64,000 nt of DNA from Nitratireductor indicus C115 (lineage in GTDB: Bacteria > Pseudomonadota > Alphaproteobacteria > Rhizobiales > Rhizobiaceae), in contig NZ_AMSI01000005.1 in the NCBI RefSeq assembly GCF_000300515.1, forward strand, positions 62,001-126,000, written 5' to 3'. The translations under genes and the position numbers were made by a program. Under the pieces are notes generated by a model that had not been told where the DNA came from, ran no database searches, and saw only the letters and a list, made by a program, of their open reading frames with translations. How positions within the stretch are numbered: the stretch's first letter is position 1; the number at the start of each line of letters is the position of its first letter. Shown piece by piece: positions 46,853 to 57,090 of the stretch.

Positions 46853-46958
46853 TGCAACCGCTAGCACACCGTGTGAACGCGGATCGGCCGCAGAACTGGC
46901 GACCGCTCCAACCTCGTTTCCTGAAACGGAGCGGAATGATATTCCGCTCCGAAACGTA

Positions 46959-47483
46959 TCAACGGCCAGCGGGCGCCTCAATGCGCGGATGGCTCAGGCG
47001 GCTGCCGACCTCGATGCCAGTCTTCTGCGCGGTTCCCGCGACAAGTTCAAGCACGAACTGGGCCTCGACTCCTGGCGCAATGGCAGCCGTGGAGAATGGC
47101 ACTCCCTTGCCGATCGCGCGTACCTTGCCACCCGCGTCTATGAAAAGCAGATCGAGTGCGAGCGGCGTGTTCTTCATCCAGAAGCTCTGGCGCCCCTCGG
47201 AGGGAAAAATGAACAGCATGCCGCGATCTTCAGGCATGGATTGCCGGTACATGAGCCCCCGTTGCCGCTCGACGGGTTCGTCGGCGATCTCGATTGCAAA
47301 GCGCTTTTCCCCCGAAACCGTTTCAATAATGAGCGGATCGGGATCGACCGGCAAGCGCATGACCGTCGTCTGCGCCAGGGCGCCAGCAGCGCTCGCAAGC
47401 AAGAATGCCAGCAAGAACAGAACACGCTGAAGACTGGGAAAAACCACTCTACGGAGCAGGAAACAGTTTGCGGTCGAAACCAT
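46959..47483 (-). CDS. DUF192 family secreted protein
   Basis: Protein of 174 residues with an N-terminal signal peptide or anchor (about 12-38, ASAAGALAQ). The DUF192 core is clear: EIADEPVERQRGLMYRQSMP, GMLFIFPSEGRQSFWMKNTP, and ALDLLFID. The family forms a small beta-barrel of unknown function. The ATG at 47483 is preferred; one at 47537 is possible. It precedes the hydrolase pair on the same strand. Confidence 0.88.
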   Translation of the reverse strand: MVSTANCFLLRRVVFPSLQRVLFLLAFLLASAAGALAQTTVMRLPVDPDPLIIETVSGEKRFAIEIADEPVERQRGLMYRQSMPEDRGMLFIFPSEGRQSFWMKNTPLALDLLFIDAGGKVRAIGKGVPFSTAAIAPGVEAQFVLELVAGTAQKTGIEVGSRLSHPRIEAPAGR

Positions 47484-47580
47484 CAAATCACATCCGGTCT
47501 GGTCACTTCCAAATTCGGGCACCCAAAGGTGGCACACGAAATTTGCACGCCGCGAAGCGTAAGGAAACCGCCATGCAGAC

Positions 47581-48177
47581 TCAATGCGCGGCGTTCAGCG
47601 TCCCTTTATCCGGATAGATTTCGGCAGCCATAAGGCCCTTGTCGCCACGGCCGAAACGAACCAGCACGACCTGACCGGGGCGAAGCTCGGTCACGCCATA
47701 GCGCCTCAGGGTTTCCATGTGAACGAAGATATCCTCCGTCCCCTCACCGCGTGTGAGAAAGCCGAAACCCTTGGTACGGTTGAACCATTTGACGAGCGCA
47801 CGTTCCAGTCCGCTTTCGGGCGTGACTGTGACATGGGTGCGCGGCGTTTGATCTTCAACCGGATGAACGGCGGTCGAAAGATCGATGGAAATAACCTTGA
47901 AAGCCTGCATGCCTTTGTCGCCCTGACGGGCCAGGCATTCGATGCGGGCCCCTTCGAGCGCCGTTTGAAAGCCATCCTTACGAAGGCATGTCACATGCAA
48001 AAGCACGTCGCCGTGCCCTTCCTCGTCGGGGAGGACGAAGCCATAGCCTTTTGCGACATCAAACCATTTGATCGCGCCGGAAATCTCGACAACTTCCCCG
48101 CTCTCCGCGGCATCGTCGGTAGACGTTGCCCGGTTATCCGCCCCGTATCCCCTGGTTGCAGAGGATTTGTCTTCCAT
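47581..48177 (-). CDS. Tandem cold-shock-domain protein
   Basis: Protein of 198 residues with two cold-shock domains. The first (about 32-97) has [18 protein letters not shown], the second (about 125-190) [20 protein letters not shown] with DIFVHM. The RNA-binding RNP motifs are intact in both. It binds single-stranded nucleic acid and probably melts RNA structure. The start is uncertain: an ATG at 48177 is used, while one at 48249 would add 24 residues. Double-domain forms are common in Rhizobiales. Confidence 0.9.
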   Translation of the reverse strand: MEDKSSATRGYGADNRATSTDDAAESGEVVEISGAIKWFDVAKGYGFVLPDEEGHGDVLLHVTCLRKDGFQTALEGARIECLARQGDKGMQAFKVISIDLSTAVHPVEDQTPRTHVTVTPESGLERALVKWFNRTKGFGFLTRGEGTEDIFVHMETLRRYGVTELRPGQVVLVRFGRGDKGLMAAEIYPDKGTLNAAH

Positions 48178-48401
48178 CCCGACCTGCCTTTTTTCAAGCC
48201 CGCCCGACTCATTGTCAGGATTGAAGATAACATTTGCGCTTTGTGGCATAGCAAGACCCAGTTTCGATTTTCAACAAAAGGTGCAGATGCCGGGATTTGA
48301 AGGGCTTCAACAGCGCTCGACAATCCATTAACGGTCAAGGACACCGGATTGCGGAGTAGCTCCGAAGTACTGTTTACGTAACGATGAAAGCGAGGTGAAA
48401 C

Positions 48402-48842
48402 ATGCGTTATCTGCACACAATGGTTCGAGTGAGGGATCTCGACGAAGCTCTTGATTTTTATTGCAACAAGCTCGGCATGGTCGAAACGCGACGCACCGAA
48501 AGCGAGAAGGGTCGCTTTACGCTGGTTTTCCTCGCAGCGGACAAGGATAAGGAGCGCGGACAGCGCGAGAAGGCGCCTCTCCTGGAACTCACCTACAATT
48601 GGGATCCGGAGGACTATCAGGGTGGACGCAATTTCGGTCACCTCGCCTATGAGGTGGACGACATCTACGCGCTTTGCGCGAATCTCATGGACAAGGGGGT
48701 GACCATCAACCGGCCCCCGCGCGACGGCTACATGGCCTTCATTCGCTCCCCCGACGGCATTTCCATCGAACTGCTGCAGAAGGGCGAGGCCAAGGCTCCG
48801 GCCGAGCCCTGGGCTTCCATGCAGAACATTGGAAGCTGGTGA
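48402..48842 (+). CDS. gloA: Lactoylglutathione lyase (glyoxalase I)
   Basis: Enzyme of 146 residues that converts methylglyoxal-glutathione adduct to lactoylglutathione. Four metal ligands can be placed: H5, E62, H80 and E123, in [26 protein letters not shown] and SIELLQKG. The ATG has GAGGTGAAA upstream. A 10-base-stem hairpin follows the stop codon, then pccB. Confidence 0.95.
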   Translation: MRYLHTMVRVRDLDEALDFYCNKLGMVETRRTESEKGRFTLVFLAADKDKERGQREKAPLLELTYNWDPEDYQGGRNFGHLAYEVDDIYALCANLMDKGVTINRPPRDGYMAFIRSPDGISIELLQKGEAKAPAEPWASMQNIGSW

Positions 48843-48849
48843 TCTCCCA

Positions 48850-48889
48850 ATGCCGGCGCAAGGTCGTATTTGCCTCCTCGCGCCGGCAT
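48850..48889. other. Stem-loop between gloA and pccB with CCTCC-containing loop
   Basis: ATGCCGGCGC (48850-48859) and GCGCCGGCAT (48880-48889) pair perfectly over 10 bases around a 20-base loop that contains GCCTCCTC, a sequence able to pair with ribosome-binding sites. No T run follows. It may be a processing or termination signal. Confidence 0.5.
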
Positions 48890-48946
48890 GCTAACAGCAC
48901 GTAATGAGATCATAATCCATAGTCATAATCCCTGGGGGAGACGCGC

Positions 48947-50479
48947 ATGAAGGAAGTGCTTCTCGAACTGGAACGCCGCCGGGCCAATGCTCGCGAAGGT
49001 GGTGGCCAGAAACGCATCGACGCACAGCACGCCAAGGGTAAGCTGACCGCGCGAGAGCGCATCGAAGCATTCCTGGATGAAGGCTCCTTCGAGGAATTCG
49101 ACATGTTCGTCGAGCATCGCTCGACGGATTTCGGCATGGAGAATACGAGGATCGCAGGCGATGGTGTGGTGACCGGCTGGGGCACCGTAAACGGGCGTAC
49201 CGTCTTCGTCTTCGCCAAGGACTTTACCGTTTTCGGCGGTTCCCTCTCGGAAGCCCATGCCGAAAAAGTGGTCAAGGTGCAGGAAATGGCCCTCAAGAAC
49301 CGCGCGCCGATCATCGGTTTCTACGATGCTGGCGGCGCGCGTATCCAGGAAGGCGTCGCGGCGCTCGGCGGCTACGCGGAGATATTCCAGCGCAACGTGC
49401 TTGCCTCCGGTGTCATTCCCCAGATTTCCGTCATCATGGGCCCCTGCGCCGGCGGCGATGTCTATTCTCCCGCAATGACCGATTTCATCTTCATGGTTCG
49501 CGACACCTCCTACATGTTCGTGACCGGCCCGGATGTGGTGAAGACCGTCACCAACGAGACCGTGACCGCGGAAGAACTGGGGGGCGCTTCGGTGCATACG
49601 GTCAAATCCTCCATCGCCGACGGTGCCTATGACAACGACGTGGAGGCGCTTTTGCAGATGCGTCGCCTGATCGACTATCTGCCCGCCTCCAACACGGCTG
49701 AACTGCCTGAAGTGGAGTGCTATCAGTCGGTGACGGAGAAGGATTTTTCGCTCGACAGGCTGGTTCCCGACAATGCTAACAAGCCCTACGACATCAAGGA
49801 ACTCATCCTGAAGACCTGCGACGAAGGCGACTTCTTCGAGATTCAGGCCTCCTTTGCGAAGAACATCGTGACCGGCTTCGGGCGTGTGGAGGGTCGCACC
49901 GTCGGGTTCGTCGCCAACCAGCCCATGGTGCTGGCGGGTGTTCTCGATTCGGATGCTTCTCGCAAGGCGGCACGCTTCGTCCGGTTTTGCGACTGCTTCA
50001 ACATTCCCATCGTCACCTATGTGGACGTTCCGGGCTTCCTGCCGGGTACGGCACAGGAATATGGCGGCCTCATCAAGCATGGCGCCAAGCTGCTCTTTGC
50101 CTATGCGGAAGCCACCGTGCCGAAGATCACCGTCATTACCCGCAAGGCCTTTGGCGGCGCCTATGACGTCATGGCCTCCAAGCACCTGCGCGGCGACATC
50201 AACTATGCCTGGCCATCGGCACAGATCGCCGTGATGGGCGCCAAGGGCGCGGTCGAGATCATTTTCCGCAAGGACATCGACGATCCGCAGAAGATCGCCA
50301 CCCATACGAAAATGTATGAAGATCGCTTCCTTTCACCCTTCGTGGCGGCGGAACGCGGCTATGTGGATGAGGTCATCATGCCCCACTCCACCCGCCAGAG
50401 ACTAGCGCGGGCGCTGCGCATGCTGCGCAACAAGGATCTCCAGAACCCCTGGAAGAAGCACGACAATATTCCCCTTTGA
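48947..50479 (+). CDS. pccB: Propionyl-CoA carboxylase beta subunit
   Basis: Carboxyltransferase of 510 residues that moves CO2 from biotin to propionyl-CoA. It begins [19 protein letters not shown], typical of PccB. The acyl-CoA site carries [11 protein letters not shown] and [14 protein letters not shown]; the biotin site carries [13 protein letters not shown] and [12 protein letters not shown]. The end [12 protein letters not shown]-like ([13 protein letters not shown]) is also typical. pccA, the biotin subunit, is not adjacent in this window. The ATG has GGGGGAG upstream. Confidence 0.94.
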   Translation: MKEVLLELERRRANAREGGGQKRIDAQHAKGKLTARERIEAFLDEGSFEEFDMFVEHRSTDFGMENTRIAGDGVVTGWGTVNGRTVFVFAKDFTVFGGSLSEAHAEKVVKVQEMALKNRAPIIGFYDAGGARIQEGVAALGGYAEIFQRNVLASGVIPQISVIMGPCAGGDVYSPAMTDFIFMVRDTSYMFVTGPDVVKTVTNETVTAEELGGASVHTVKSSIADGAYDNDVEALLQMRRLIDYLPASNTAELPEVECYQSVTEKDFSLDRLVPDNANKPYDIKELILKTCDEGDFFEIQASFAKNIVTGFGRVEGRTVGFVANQPMVLAGVLDSDASRKAARFVRFCDCFNIPIVTYVDVPGFLPGTAQEYGGLIKHGAKLLFAYAEATVPKITVITRKAFGGAYDVMASKHLRGDINYAWPSAQIAVMGAKGAVEIIFRKDIDDPQKIATHTKMYEDRFLSPFVAAERGYVDEVIMPHSTRQRLARALRMLRNKDLQNPWKKHDNIPL

Positions 50480-50537
50480 GAAGGGAGCGGCACGCTCCGT
50501 CCTCACGCGCATCCTAAAGTGCCCTTGTCCCGCCCGA

Positions 50538-50882
50538 TCAGAAACTGCGCGGCGGGACGAACAGGCAGATCGTGCGCGAATCGTTCTTGCCCGCCACCGA
50601 ACACCAGTGAAAGACCCCGTCAGGCGAATTCCGAATACGCTTGTCGCTATAGGCGATCACCTCGCCCGTCACCTGAATGCGGTAACCGTCCGGGATTTCG
50701 GAAATCGCGGCATCCTGCACCTCACGGCAATCGCGATCCGAACAACAGGCATAGGGATAGCGCCAGCCGGTTTTGGCCTCATGGGCAGATACCGACAAGA
50801 CAAACGATAGGAGGATTGCGCTGGAAAATGCGGTGCTCGCCATTGCGCGCAAAATGGGAGCGGATCCTGAGCTGGACATCAT
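50538..50882 (-). CDS. Small cysteine-rich secreted protein
   Basis: Protein of 114 residues with a signal peptide (about 1-33, SVSAHEA). The mature part carries five cysteines (YACCSDRDCRE, FHWCSVAG, RTICLFVP) and no family that I recognise; similar small proteins occur in Rhizobiales. The start codon lies in a hairpin. It is convergent with pccB and divergent from pncB. Confidence 0.75.
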   Translation of the reverse strand: MMSSSGSAPILRAMASTAFSSAILLSFVLSVSAHEAKTGWRYPYACCSDRDCREVQDAAISEIPDGYRIQVTGEVIAYSDKRIRNSPDGVFHWCSVAGKNDSRTICLFVPPRSF

Positions 50883-50912
50883 CGTCTCCTCGGATCTCCT
50901 CCCGAGGACGAT
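50881..50912 (-). promoter_or_regulatory. Hairpin over the start of the small secreted protein gene
   Basis: On the minus strand ATCGTC and CTCGG pair with CCGAG and GACGAT, the last covering the first bases of the start codon at 50882, with GAGGAG-type ribosome-site sequence in the loop. It could limit translation initiation, as RNA thermometers do, but this is a prediction by eye. Confidence 0.35.
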
Positions 50913-51080
50913 TGTTCTCCCGCATGGTTAACAAAAGCTTTACGACATTAATCGCATCTTAAGAGACTGGCGGTGAAACCTTGCGGTCGACACCGCGAGA
51001 TTGACAAAGCCCCCTCTCCCGTTGTCGTCTGCCTCTCCCGAAACAGGCGCTGCGGCGCCACTGCAGGATCGACCTTTAAA

Positions 51081-52385
51081 ATGCCGAAGACGGATATCGC
51101 CCGACGGGTCTACAATCACACCTGGAAGCTCGATCCGATCTGCCGCAGCCTGCTGGATACGGATTTTTACAAACTCCTGATGTTGCAGATGATCTGGGGG
51201 CTTTATCCGCATGTGGACGCCACCTTCACGCTCATCAACCGCAACAAAAAAGTGTTTCTCGCCGACGAAATCGATGAGGGAGAACTGCGCGAACAGCTCG
51301 ACCATGCCCGCGCCATTCGCTTCAGCAAGAAGGAGATGATCTGGCTGGCGGGCAATACCTTCTATGGCCGCAAACAGATCTTCCAGCCGGAATTTCTGAA
51401 CTGGCTCGCCGATTTCCGGTTGCCGGAATACGAACTCAAACGCGATGGCGGCCAGTACGAATTGAATTTCCATGGCCGGTGGATGGAAACCACCATGTGG
51501 GAGATTCCTGCGCTCGCCATCATCAACGAGTTACGCTCGCGCGCCGCCATGCGCGCGCTCGGCCCCTTCGCGCTTGATGTGCTTTATGCCCGCGCCAAGG
51601 CAAAGGTGTGGTCCAAGGTCGAACGGCTCAAGAAACTGCCCGACATAAAGATTTCGGATTTCGGCACCCGCCGCCGCCACTCCTTCCTCTGGCAGCGCTG
51701 GTGCGTGGAGGCACTGAAGGAGGGTATCGGCGATTCTTTCACCGGCACCTCCAATGTGCTTCTGGCCATGGATACCGACCTCGAAGCGCTTGGAACCAAT
51801 GCCCATGAACTGCCCATGGTCCTGGCTGCGCTCGCCAAGAACGACGAGGAGCTGAGAGCATCCCCCTACAAGGTGCTCCAGGATTGGCAGAGCTATTATG
51901 GCGGCAATCTTCTGATTGTGTTGCCCGACGCATTCGGGACGGAATCCTTCCTGCGCGACGCCCCCTCCTGGGTCGCCGACTGGACCGGCTTCCGGCCCGA
52001 CAGCGCCCCGCCCATCGAAGGCGGCGAGCGCATCATGGAGTTCTGGCGTCAGCACGGGAAAGACCCCAGGGACAAGCTTCTCATCTTTTCCGACGGGCTC
52101 GACGTGGATACGATCGAGTCGGCCTATCGGCATTTCAACGGCAAGGTGCGCATGGCCTTCGGCTGGGGTACCAACCTCACCAACGATTTCGAGGATTGCG
52201 CCCCACGTGAAATCAACGGGCTGAAGGCAATCTCCATGGTGTGCAAGGTAAGCAAAGCCAATGGCCGGCCTGCCGTAAAACTGTCCGACAATCCGGAAAA
52301 GGCGACCGGCGACCCCAAGGAAATCCAGCGCTATCTCAAGCTTTTCGGCGCGCAGAACCGGATGAGCCGGGCTGTTCTGGTGTAG
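51081..52385 (+). CDS. pncB: Nicotinate phosphoribosyltransferase
   Basis: NAD-salvage enzyme of 434 residues that joins nicotinate to PRPP. Signatures: [16 protein letters not shown] near the start, [12 protein letters not shown] in the middle with the histidine that is phosphorylated in the family (RRRHSF), GTSNVLLA and [11 protein letters not shown] in the phosphate-binding part. The ATG at 51081 is preferred over in-frame codons upstream. It is convergent with cckA. Confidence 0.95.
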   Translation: MPKTDIARRVYNHTWKLDPICRSLLDTDFYKLLMLQMIWGLYPHVDATFTLINRNKKVFLADEIDEGELREQLDHARAIRFSKKEMIWLAGNTFYGRKQIFQPEFLNWLADFRLPEYELKRDGGQYELNFHGRWMETTMWEIPALAIINELRSRAAMRALGPFALDVLYARAKAKVWSKVERLKKLPDIKISDFGTRRRHSFLWQRWCVEALKEGIGDSFTGTSNVLLAMDTDLEALGTNAHELPMVLAALAKNDEELRASPYKVLQDWQSYYGGNLLIVLPDAFGTESFLRDAPSWVADWTGFRPDSAPPIEGGERIMEFWRQHGKDPRDKLLIFSDGLDVDTIESAYRHFNGKVRMAFGWGTNLTNDFEDCAPREINGLKAISMVCKVSKANGRPAVKLSDNPEKATGDPKEIQRYLKLFGAQNRMSRAVLV

Positions 52386-52430
52386 AGCGACCGCGTTTCC
52401 ATCGCAGGGCGGCAATCGCCGCTCGTGACC

Positions 52431-55016
52431 TCAGCTCTCCAGCATTTCCTTGACGACGGTCGCAAGCTGCTTGAGCGAGAAAGGTTTGGGAAGGAAGCCG
52501 AACTGTGCATCTTCCGGCAGGTTCTTGGCGAAGGCATCTTCGGCATAGCCCGACACGAAAATGAACTTGATGTCGGGTTGCACCTTGCGCAATTCGCCCA
52601 GAAGCGTCGGGCCATCCATTTCGGGCATGACGACGTCGGAAACCACGAGGTCGACCTTGCCTTCCAATTCGTGGAAGACCTCCAGCGCCTCGGTACCCGA
52701 ACTCGCCTCATGCACTTCATAGCCACGCGAGGACAGTGCGCGAACGCTGCCCATGCGCACCGCATCCTCGTCTTCCACGAGGAGAACGCGCGCTGAGCCG
52801 GAAAGATCTCGGCTTTCTTCCTTGGCCTTGGAGCGCCCCTGCCCCTCATCGCCGCCATTCGCCTCGGAGGCAGCCTTTTCGGCCTCGGTCGGGATGTAGC
52901 GTGGCAGGAAAATGCGGAAGACGGTTCCCTCGCCGACTTCAGAATCGCAGAAGATGAAACCGCCCGTCTGCTTGACGATGCCATAGACCATCGACAAGCC
53001 GAGACCCGTTCCCTTGCCCACTTCCTTGGTGGTGAAGAAAGGCTCGAAGATCTTCTTGATCGTCTCCGCGTCGATACCCGTTCCGGTGTCCTGCACCTCA
53101 ACCGCAACATAATCGGCGGGAATGAGCTCGCGATAGGGGAAAGCCGTGCATTCGGCAGCCGTGATGTTGCGGGTCTTTACTGTCAGGGCGCCGCCATTGG
53201 GCATGGCATCGCGGGCATTGACCGCCAGATTGACCACCACCTGCTCGAACTGGCCGATATCGGCCTTCACGGGCCAGAGGTCGCGGCCATGTTCGACCTT
53301 GAGCGAAATGTCATTGCCCACGAGACGGGCAAGAAGCATGCGCAGATCGGCAAGTACATCCGTCAGGTTCAGAACCTCGGGGCGCAGGGTCTGGCGCCGC
53401 GAAAAGGCCAGGAGCTGGCGCACCAGCGATGCCGCCCGGTTGGCGTTCTGCTTGATGTTCATGATGTCCGGAAAAGACGGATCGGACGGACGGTGGTTCG
53501 TCAGAAGAAGGTCGGAGGCCATGATAATGGCCGTGAGCACATTGTTGAAATCATGCGCGATGCCACCCGCAAGCTGGCCCACAGCCTGCATCTTCTGGCT
53601 CTGGGCCATCTGCGCCTCGAGCGCCTTCTGTTCCGTCGTCTCAACCGCGTAGACGATGGCCGCCTCCTCAGCGCCTTCTCCGCCGGCATGGTCCACAACA
53701 GGATGCACATAGAAGCGCACATGGCGCTCGGCATCGTCGGGCAGGACCGTGTCGATCGGCGCAATCTCGGCCTGACGCTGCTTGGCGCGTTCCAGAGCGG
53801 TTGCGAAAGCCTCGCGGTCACGCTCGTGGATCACGCTGTCGAGGCGGATGTGGCGCTCCACCGCGCCGCTGTCCACTGCTCTTGAAAAGAGCGAAAGGAA
53901 CGGAGCATTGGTGCGCAGGATGCGGCCCGTCTGATCCACCGAGGCGATGGCCATGGGCGTGGAATTGAAGAAGCGCGTGAAACGGACCTCCGATGCCCGC
54001 AGATCGGCGGAAGCATCCTCCCCCTGGCTGCGGTTCAGGACAATGGTCCGCGTCGGGCCGGCCGAGCCGTCGCGCGTTGCGGTGACGCGGTGCATGAAAC
54101 GAACCGGCAGCACTTCGCCGTTCATAGTGGAAAGGTCGAGATCGACGACCGCATCGCGCACCGTTCCCGGATCGGCGCGCACCGCATGGATAAGCGCCAT
54201 GCCGTCGCCCGCGACGATCTGCGAAAGACGAACGCCGCCGGGCACGAAATTGGCAAGATCGATGCCCAACCATTCGGCGAGTGTCGCGTTGATATAGGTA
54301 ACGCGGCCATCCGGGTCTGCCGCGAAGAAGCCCGCCGGAGCATGGTCCAAATGGTCGATGGCTTTCTGCAGATCGAGAAAGAAGCGCTCCTGCTCCGCCC
54401 GTTCCGTGGAAATATCGGCGATCTGCCAGGCGGAAACCGGCTGACGATGACCGGGCAGGTTGAAGACGCGGGCCCAGGCGCGATACCAGCGCGCGCCAAG
54501 CTCCGCGCCGGGACGGATGGAGCGGGAAAGGCGGAATTCACCGTCGCCCGTGCGGCCGTCGCGCAGCCCCGCGGCAAGACGTTCCACGACGGGGGCGGCT
54601 TCGGGATTGTCCGAAAGAAGCGCGTCCACGGTCTTCACATCGGCGACGGAGGTTGCTCCGGTCATCTGCGCATAGGCGTGGTTCGCATAGAGAATGCGCC
54701 CCTTGGCGTCGGCGACGACGAGCCCCTCCTCCATGGAATCCACGAAGGCACGAGAGAGTTCGCTACCGGCCGAACGCGGGGCGACCTGGACGAAGCCTAT
54801 GGCGGTGGCAAAGAGAAAGCCCACGCCGATCATCGCCATGACGCCCAATATGCCGAGAAGCACCGGATCGCCCAGGCGCTCCTTGAACAGCGAGAAGACG
54901 ATTGCCGAAACAGTCAGCACCAGGATGAAAATGACCAGACGCGTAATGGCGCCGGGGCGCGAACTCTGGTCGATGATAGGTGCCGCGTGGATTTGTCCGC
55001 CCGATTGCTTGGCCAT
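52431..55016 (-). CDS. cckA: Hybrid histidine kinase CckA (cell-cycle phosphorelay)
   Basis: Membrane hybrid kinase of 861 residues. Two helices lie at about 25-45 and 52-78, followed by PAS domains (about 90-205, 215-330 and 340-470). The phosphorylated histidine is H488 in [13 protein letters not shown], followed by the ATPase domain ([27 protein letters not shown]). The receiver has D794 in [12 protein letters not shown]. CckA passes phosphate through ChpT to CtrA and CpdR to control the alphaproteobacterial cell cycle. The ATG at 55016 is used. It diverges from fliO. Confidence 0.95.
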   Translation of the reverse strand: MAKQSGGQIHAAPIIDQSSRPGAITRLVIFILVLTVSAIVFSLFKERLGDPVLLGILGVMAMIGVGFLFATAIGFVQVAPRSAGSELSRAFVDSMEEGLVVADAKGRILYANHAYAQMTGATSVADVKTVDALLSDNPEAAPVVERLAAGLRDGRTGDGEFRLSRSIRPGAELGARWYRAWARVFNLPGHRQPVSAWQIADISTERAEQERFFLDLQKAIDHLDHAPAGFFAADPDGRVTYINATLAEWLGIDLANFVPGGVRLSQIVAGDGMALIHAVRADPGTVRDAVVDLDLSTMNGEVLPVRFMHRVTATRDGSAGPTRTIVLNRSQGEDASADLRASEVRFTRFFNSTPMAIASVDQTGRILRTNAPFLSLFSRAVDSGAVERHIRLDSVIHERDREAFATALERAKQRQAEIAPIDTVLPDDAERHVRFYVHPVVDHAGGEGAEEAAIVYAVETTEQKALEAQMAQSQKMQAVGQLAGGIAHDFNNVLTAIIMASDLLLTNHRPSDPSFPDIMNIKQNANRAASLVRQLLAFSRRQTLRPEVLNLTDVLADLRMLLARLVGNDISLKVEHGRDLWPVKADIGQFEQVVVNLAVNARDAMPNGGALTVKTRNITAAECTAFPYRELIPADYVAVEVQDTGTGIDAETIKKIFEPFFTTKEVGKGTGLGLSMVYGIVKQTGGFIFCDSEVGEGTVFRIFLPRYIPTEAEKAASEANGGDEGQGRSKAKEESRDLSGSARVLLVEDEDAVRMGSVRALSSRGYEVHEASSGTEALEVFHELEGKVDLVVSDVVMPEMDGPTLLGELRKVQPDIKFIFVSGYAEDAFAKNLPEDAQFGFLPKPFSLKQLATVVKEMLES

Positions 55017-55248
55017 GCGTCTTCCGTCTGTCGCGCCCAGTGGTTGCCGGGTTTCCACGCGGAACCGGCTTATTCGGGATATATCAGGGCCTCACACATC
55101 TGCAAGCGTGCGCCAGTAATGGAACGGCAAATAGAGCTTATTTCATCGGAAAACAGTTACACGGGAAAGGGATAAGCGGGCACGCGGGTTGCCGCACGGT
55201 TGTGCCGGGCATACTGTTGAACGATTGTAATTATCTCGGAGCGATTCA

Positions 55249-56151
55249 ATGAACGCTTGGCTGGTGGACATTTTCGGAGAGGCTTACGCCCCCGCGGTCT
55301 TCTGGATCATTGTGCTGATCCTCGTCGCCATAGTGCTTTGGATCGTCCTGCGCCTGGCGCGTGGCGGTCCGGGGGGCACCTTCATTTCCAGCGGCAAGGG
55401 GCGGCAGCCGCGCCTTGCGGTGACAGATGCAACCCCGGTGGACAATCACCGGCGCCTGGTGCTGGTGCGCCGCGACAATGTCGAGCATCTGATCCTCATT
55501 GGCGGTCCCTCGGATATCGTGGTCGAAAGCAATATCCGTACGTCCGGAGGAGCAGAACGGCCCGAACCAGAATTTGCGCCGCGTGCGGCCTCGCCTCGCC
55601 CCGCACCGCCGCGCAGAGCGCCTCCAGCCGAGCCAACCCCGCCCAGGCCCGCACCCGAACCGCGCCCGGCGGAACCGCCGCGCATGCCGGAAGCCCCGGT
55701 GCAAATCGCTGAAGCGCGGCGGCCTGAGCCTCATGCGGAGACCAGAGCAGAGCCCAAACCTGCCCCCCGGCCTGAGCCGAGGTCCGAAACAGGATACGAG
55801 CCGCGAACAGCGCCTGCAGCCTCTCCGGCAACGGATACGGCGCGCAACGAGCCGGAGGTTTCCTTAGCGCAAGCTGGGATTCGTGCCGCGCCTGCGGCAG
55901 CGGCGAGCTTTGTGTCGTCACCTCAGCCGGAACTGCCTTCGACGCCAGCGATGAAGCATACCTCCACGCCGGTCGAGGACAGCAAACCTTACGCCGTGGC
56001 ATCCTATGAGGAAGAGGTTGTGCTCGACGATCTGTCTGATGCCATCGATGCGGAAGCGCGCAACATCAACCGTTCCCACGAGGACACGCTTGAAGACGAG
56101 ATGAGCAAGCTGCTCGAAGAACTCGGCAGTGACAGGAAACCCGGTCATTAA
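55249..56151 (+). CDS. fliO: FliO-family flagellar export protein with long proline-rich tail
   Basis: Protein of 300 residues. Residues about 14-36 form a membrane helix, and residues 50-95 (QPRLAVTDATPVDNHRRLVL then DNVEHLILIGGPSDIVVESNI, in part) are the FliO core that helps assemble the flagellar export gate. Residues about 100-250 are low-complexity Pro, Ala, Glu and Arg; the acidic end has LEDEMSKLLEELGSD. No other flagellar gene is in the window. The ATG has GGAG 7 bases upstream. Confidence 0.8.
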   Translation: MNAWLVDIFGEAYAPAVFWIIVLILVAIVLWIVLRLARGGPGGTFISSGKGRQPRLAVTDATPVDNHRRLVLVRRDNVEHLILIGGPSDIVVESNIRTSGGAERPEPEFAPRAASPRPAPPRRAPPAEPTPPRPAPEPRPAEPPRMPEAPVQIAEARRPEPHAETRAEPKPAPRPEPRSETGYEPRTAPAASPATDTARNEPEVSLAQAGIRAAPAAAASFVSSPQPELPSTPAMKHTSTPVEDSKPYAVASYEEEVVLDDLSDAIDAEARNINRSHEDTLEDEMSKLLEELGSDRKPGH

Positions 56152-56376
56152 AGGGTTTTGACGCCTGAGGATCAACCGGTGCGCTTCCTGTGTCCGGTGC
56201 GGCGCACGTCGAATTTCGTGACGCAGGAGCATACGGCAGATGCGTTGTGCGTGGTTCGCCAAGCTTGCCCAGGATGAAGTGAAGACACAGATCTGGGCGA
56301 ACTACGCTGTCTCCCATGCAATCGGGCGACGCGCTAACACATCCTCCGGTCAGGCGAAATCACAGCCAACACCCAT

Positions 56377-56405
56377 AAAAAAACGCCGGGCTTGGCCCGG
56401 CGTTT
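56377..56405 (-). terminator. Intrinsic terminator of dksA
   Basis: AACGCCGGGC and GCCCGGCGTT pair perfectly over 10 bases with a 3-base loop (56382-56404). On the minus strand a run of seven Ts follows (56383-56377). Confidence 0.93.
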
Positions 56406-56431
56406 CGCTAAACGGGTAATGGTGCGAACCA

Positions 56432-56848
56432 TCAATCGTCACGATAAACCTTTTCCCGACGCTCGTGCCGTTCCTGCGCCTCTATCGAGAGCGTAGCAAT
56501 GGGCCGGGCGTCCAGACGCTTGAGAGAGATCGGTTCGCCGGTCTCCTCGCAATAGCCGTAGGTTCCATCCTCTATACGCTGCAACGCCGCGTCGATCTTC
56601 GAAATCAGCTTGCGCTGACGATCACGGGCACGCAGTTCAATGGCGCGATCGGTCTCCGAAGAGGCACGATCTGCCAGGTCGGGATGGTTGGCGCTCTCCT
56701 GCTGCAAAGCTTCCAGCGTTTCACGAGCTTCCTTCAGAATCTCGTTCTTCCAGCCGATCAGCTTGGCGCGAAAGTAGGAGCGTTGCCGCTCGTTCATGAA
56801 CGGCTCGTCCTCGGAGGGCACGTAGTCGGCATCAATGAGCTCATTCAT
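56432..56848 (-). CDS. dksA: DksA/TraR-family transcription factor lacking most zinc cysteines
   Basis: Protein of 138 residues that binds the RNA polymerase secondary channel and acts with ppGpp on stable-RNA promoters. A long coiled coil (about 20-90) ends in the DRASSETDRAIELRARDRQR tip region. The zinc-finger part reads YGYCEETGEPISLKRLDARP and has one cysteine only, so the usual four-cysteine zinc site is absent, as in some other alphaproteobacterial DksA proteins. The ATG at 56848 is used. Confidence 0.94.
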   Translation of the reverse strand: MNELIDADYVPSEDEPFMNERQRSYFRAKLIGWKNEILKEARETLEALQQESANHPDLADRASSETDRAIELRARDRQRKLISKIDAALQRIEDGTYGYCEETGEPISLKRLDARPIATLSIEAQERHERREKVYRDD

Positions 56849-56881
56849 CGAGTCACCCCAAGATGTTCTAACGCCGGCGCC

Positions 56882-56910
56882 TATATATTCGCGCCCCCCC
56901 GCAACCACAA
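56882..56910 (-). promoter_or_regulatory. Probable promoter of dksA
   Basis: On the minus strand TTGTGG (56910-56905), 17 bases including a run of seven Gs, then TATATA (56887-56882). RNA would start near 56875, about 26 bases before the start codon. Confidence 0.55.
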
Positions 56911-57090
56911 GCGCAAAGCGGCACGGTTTCACGCTTTTGTTAAAGCTCATGGGAAAACGCACATAAGCTTTTCCTTGAAATCGAAATGCATATTAGGCTC
57001 ATTCGGGGTCGCTTAAGACGATTTGCCGTTTCAAACGAGCAAAATGCCGGCTTTTTGGTGCAAAAACTGGTAACAGGGAGGATTTCCGCC

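Noticed and set aside
48843-48946. Possible PccR-type operator (TTTGCAAA pairs) ahead of pccB
   Set aside because: I looked for TTTGCAAA-like half-sites known for propionyl-CoA carboxylase regulation and found none.
55500-55900. Pro/Ala-rich minus-strand frames opposite fliO
   Set aside because: Mirror of the low-complexity fliO tail; no independent support.
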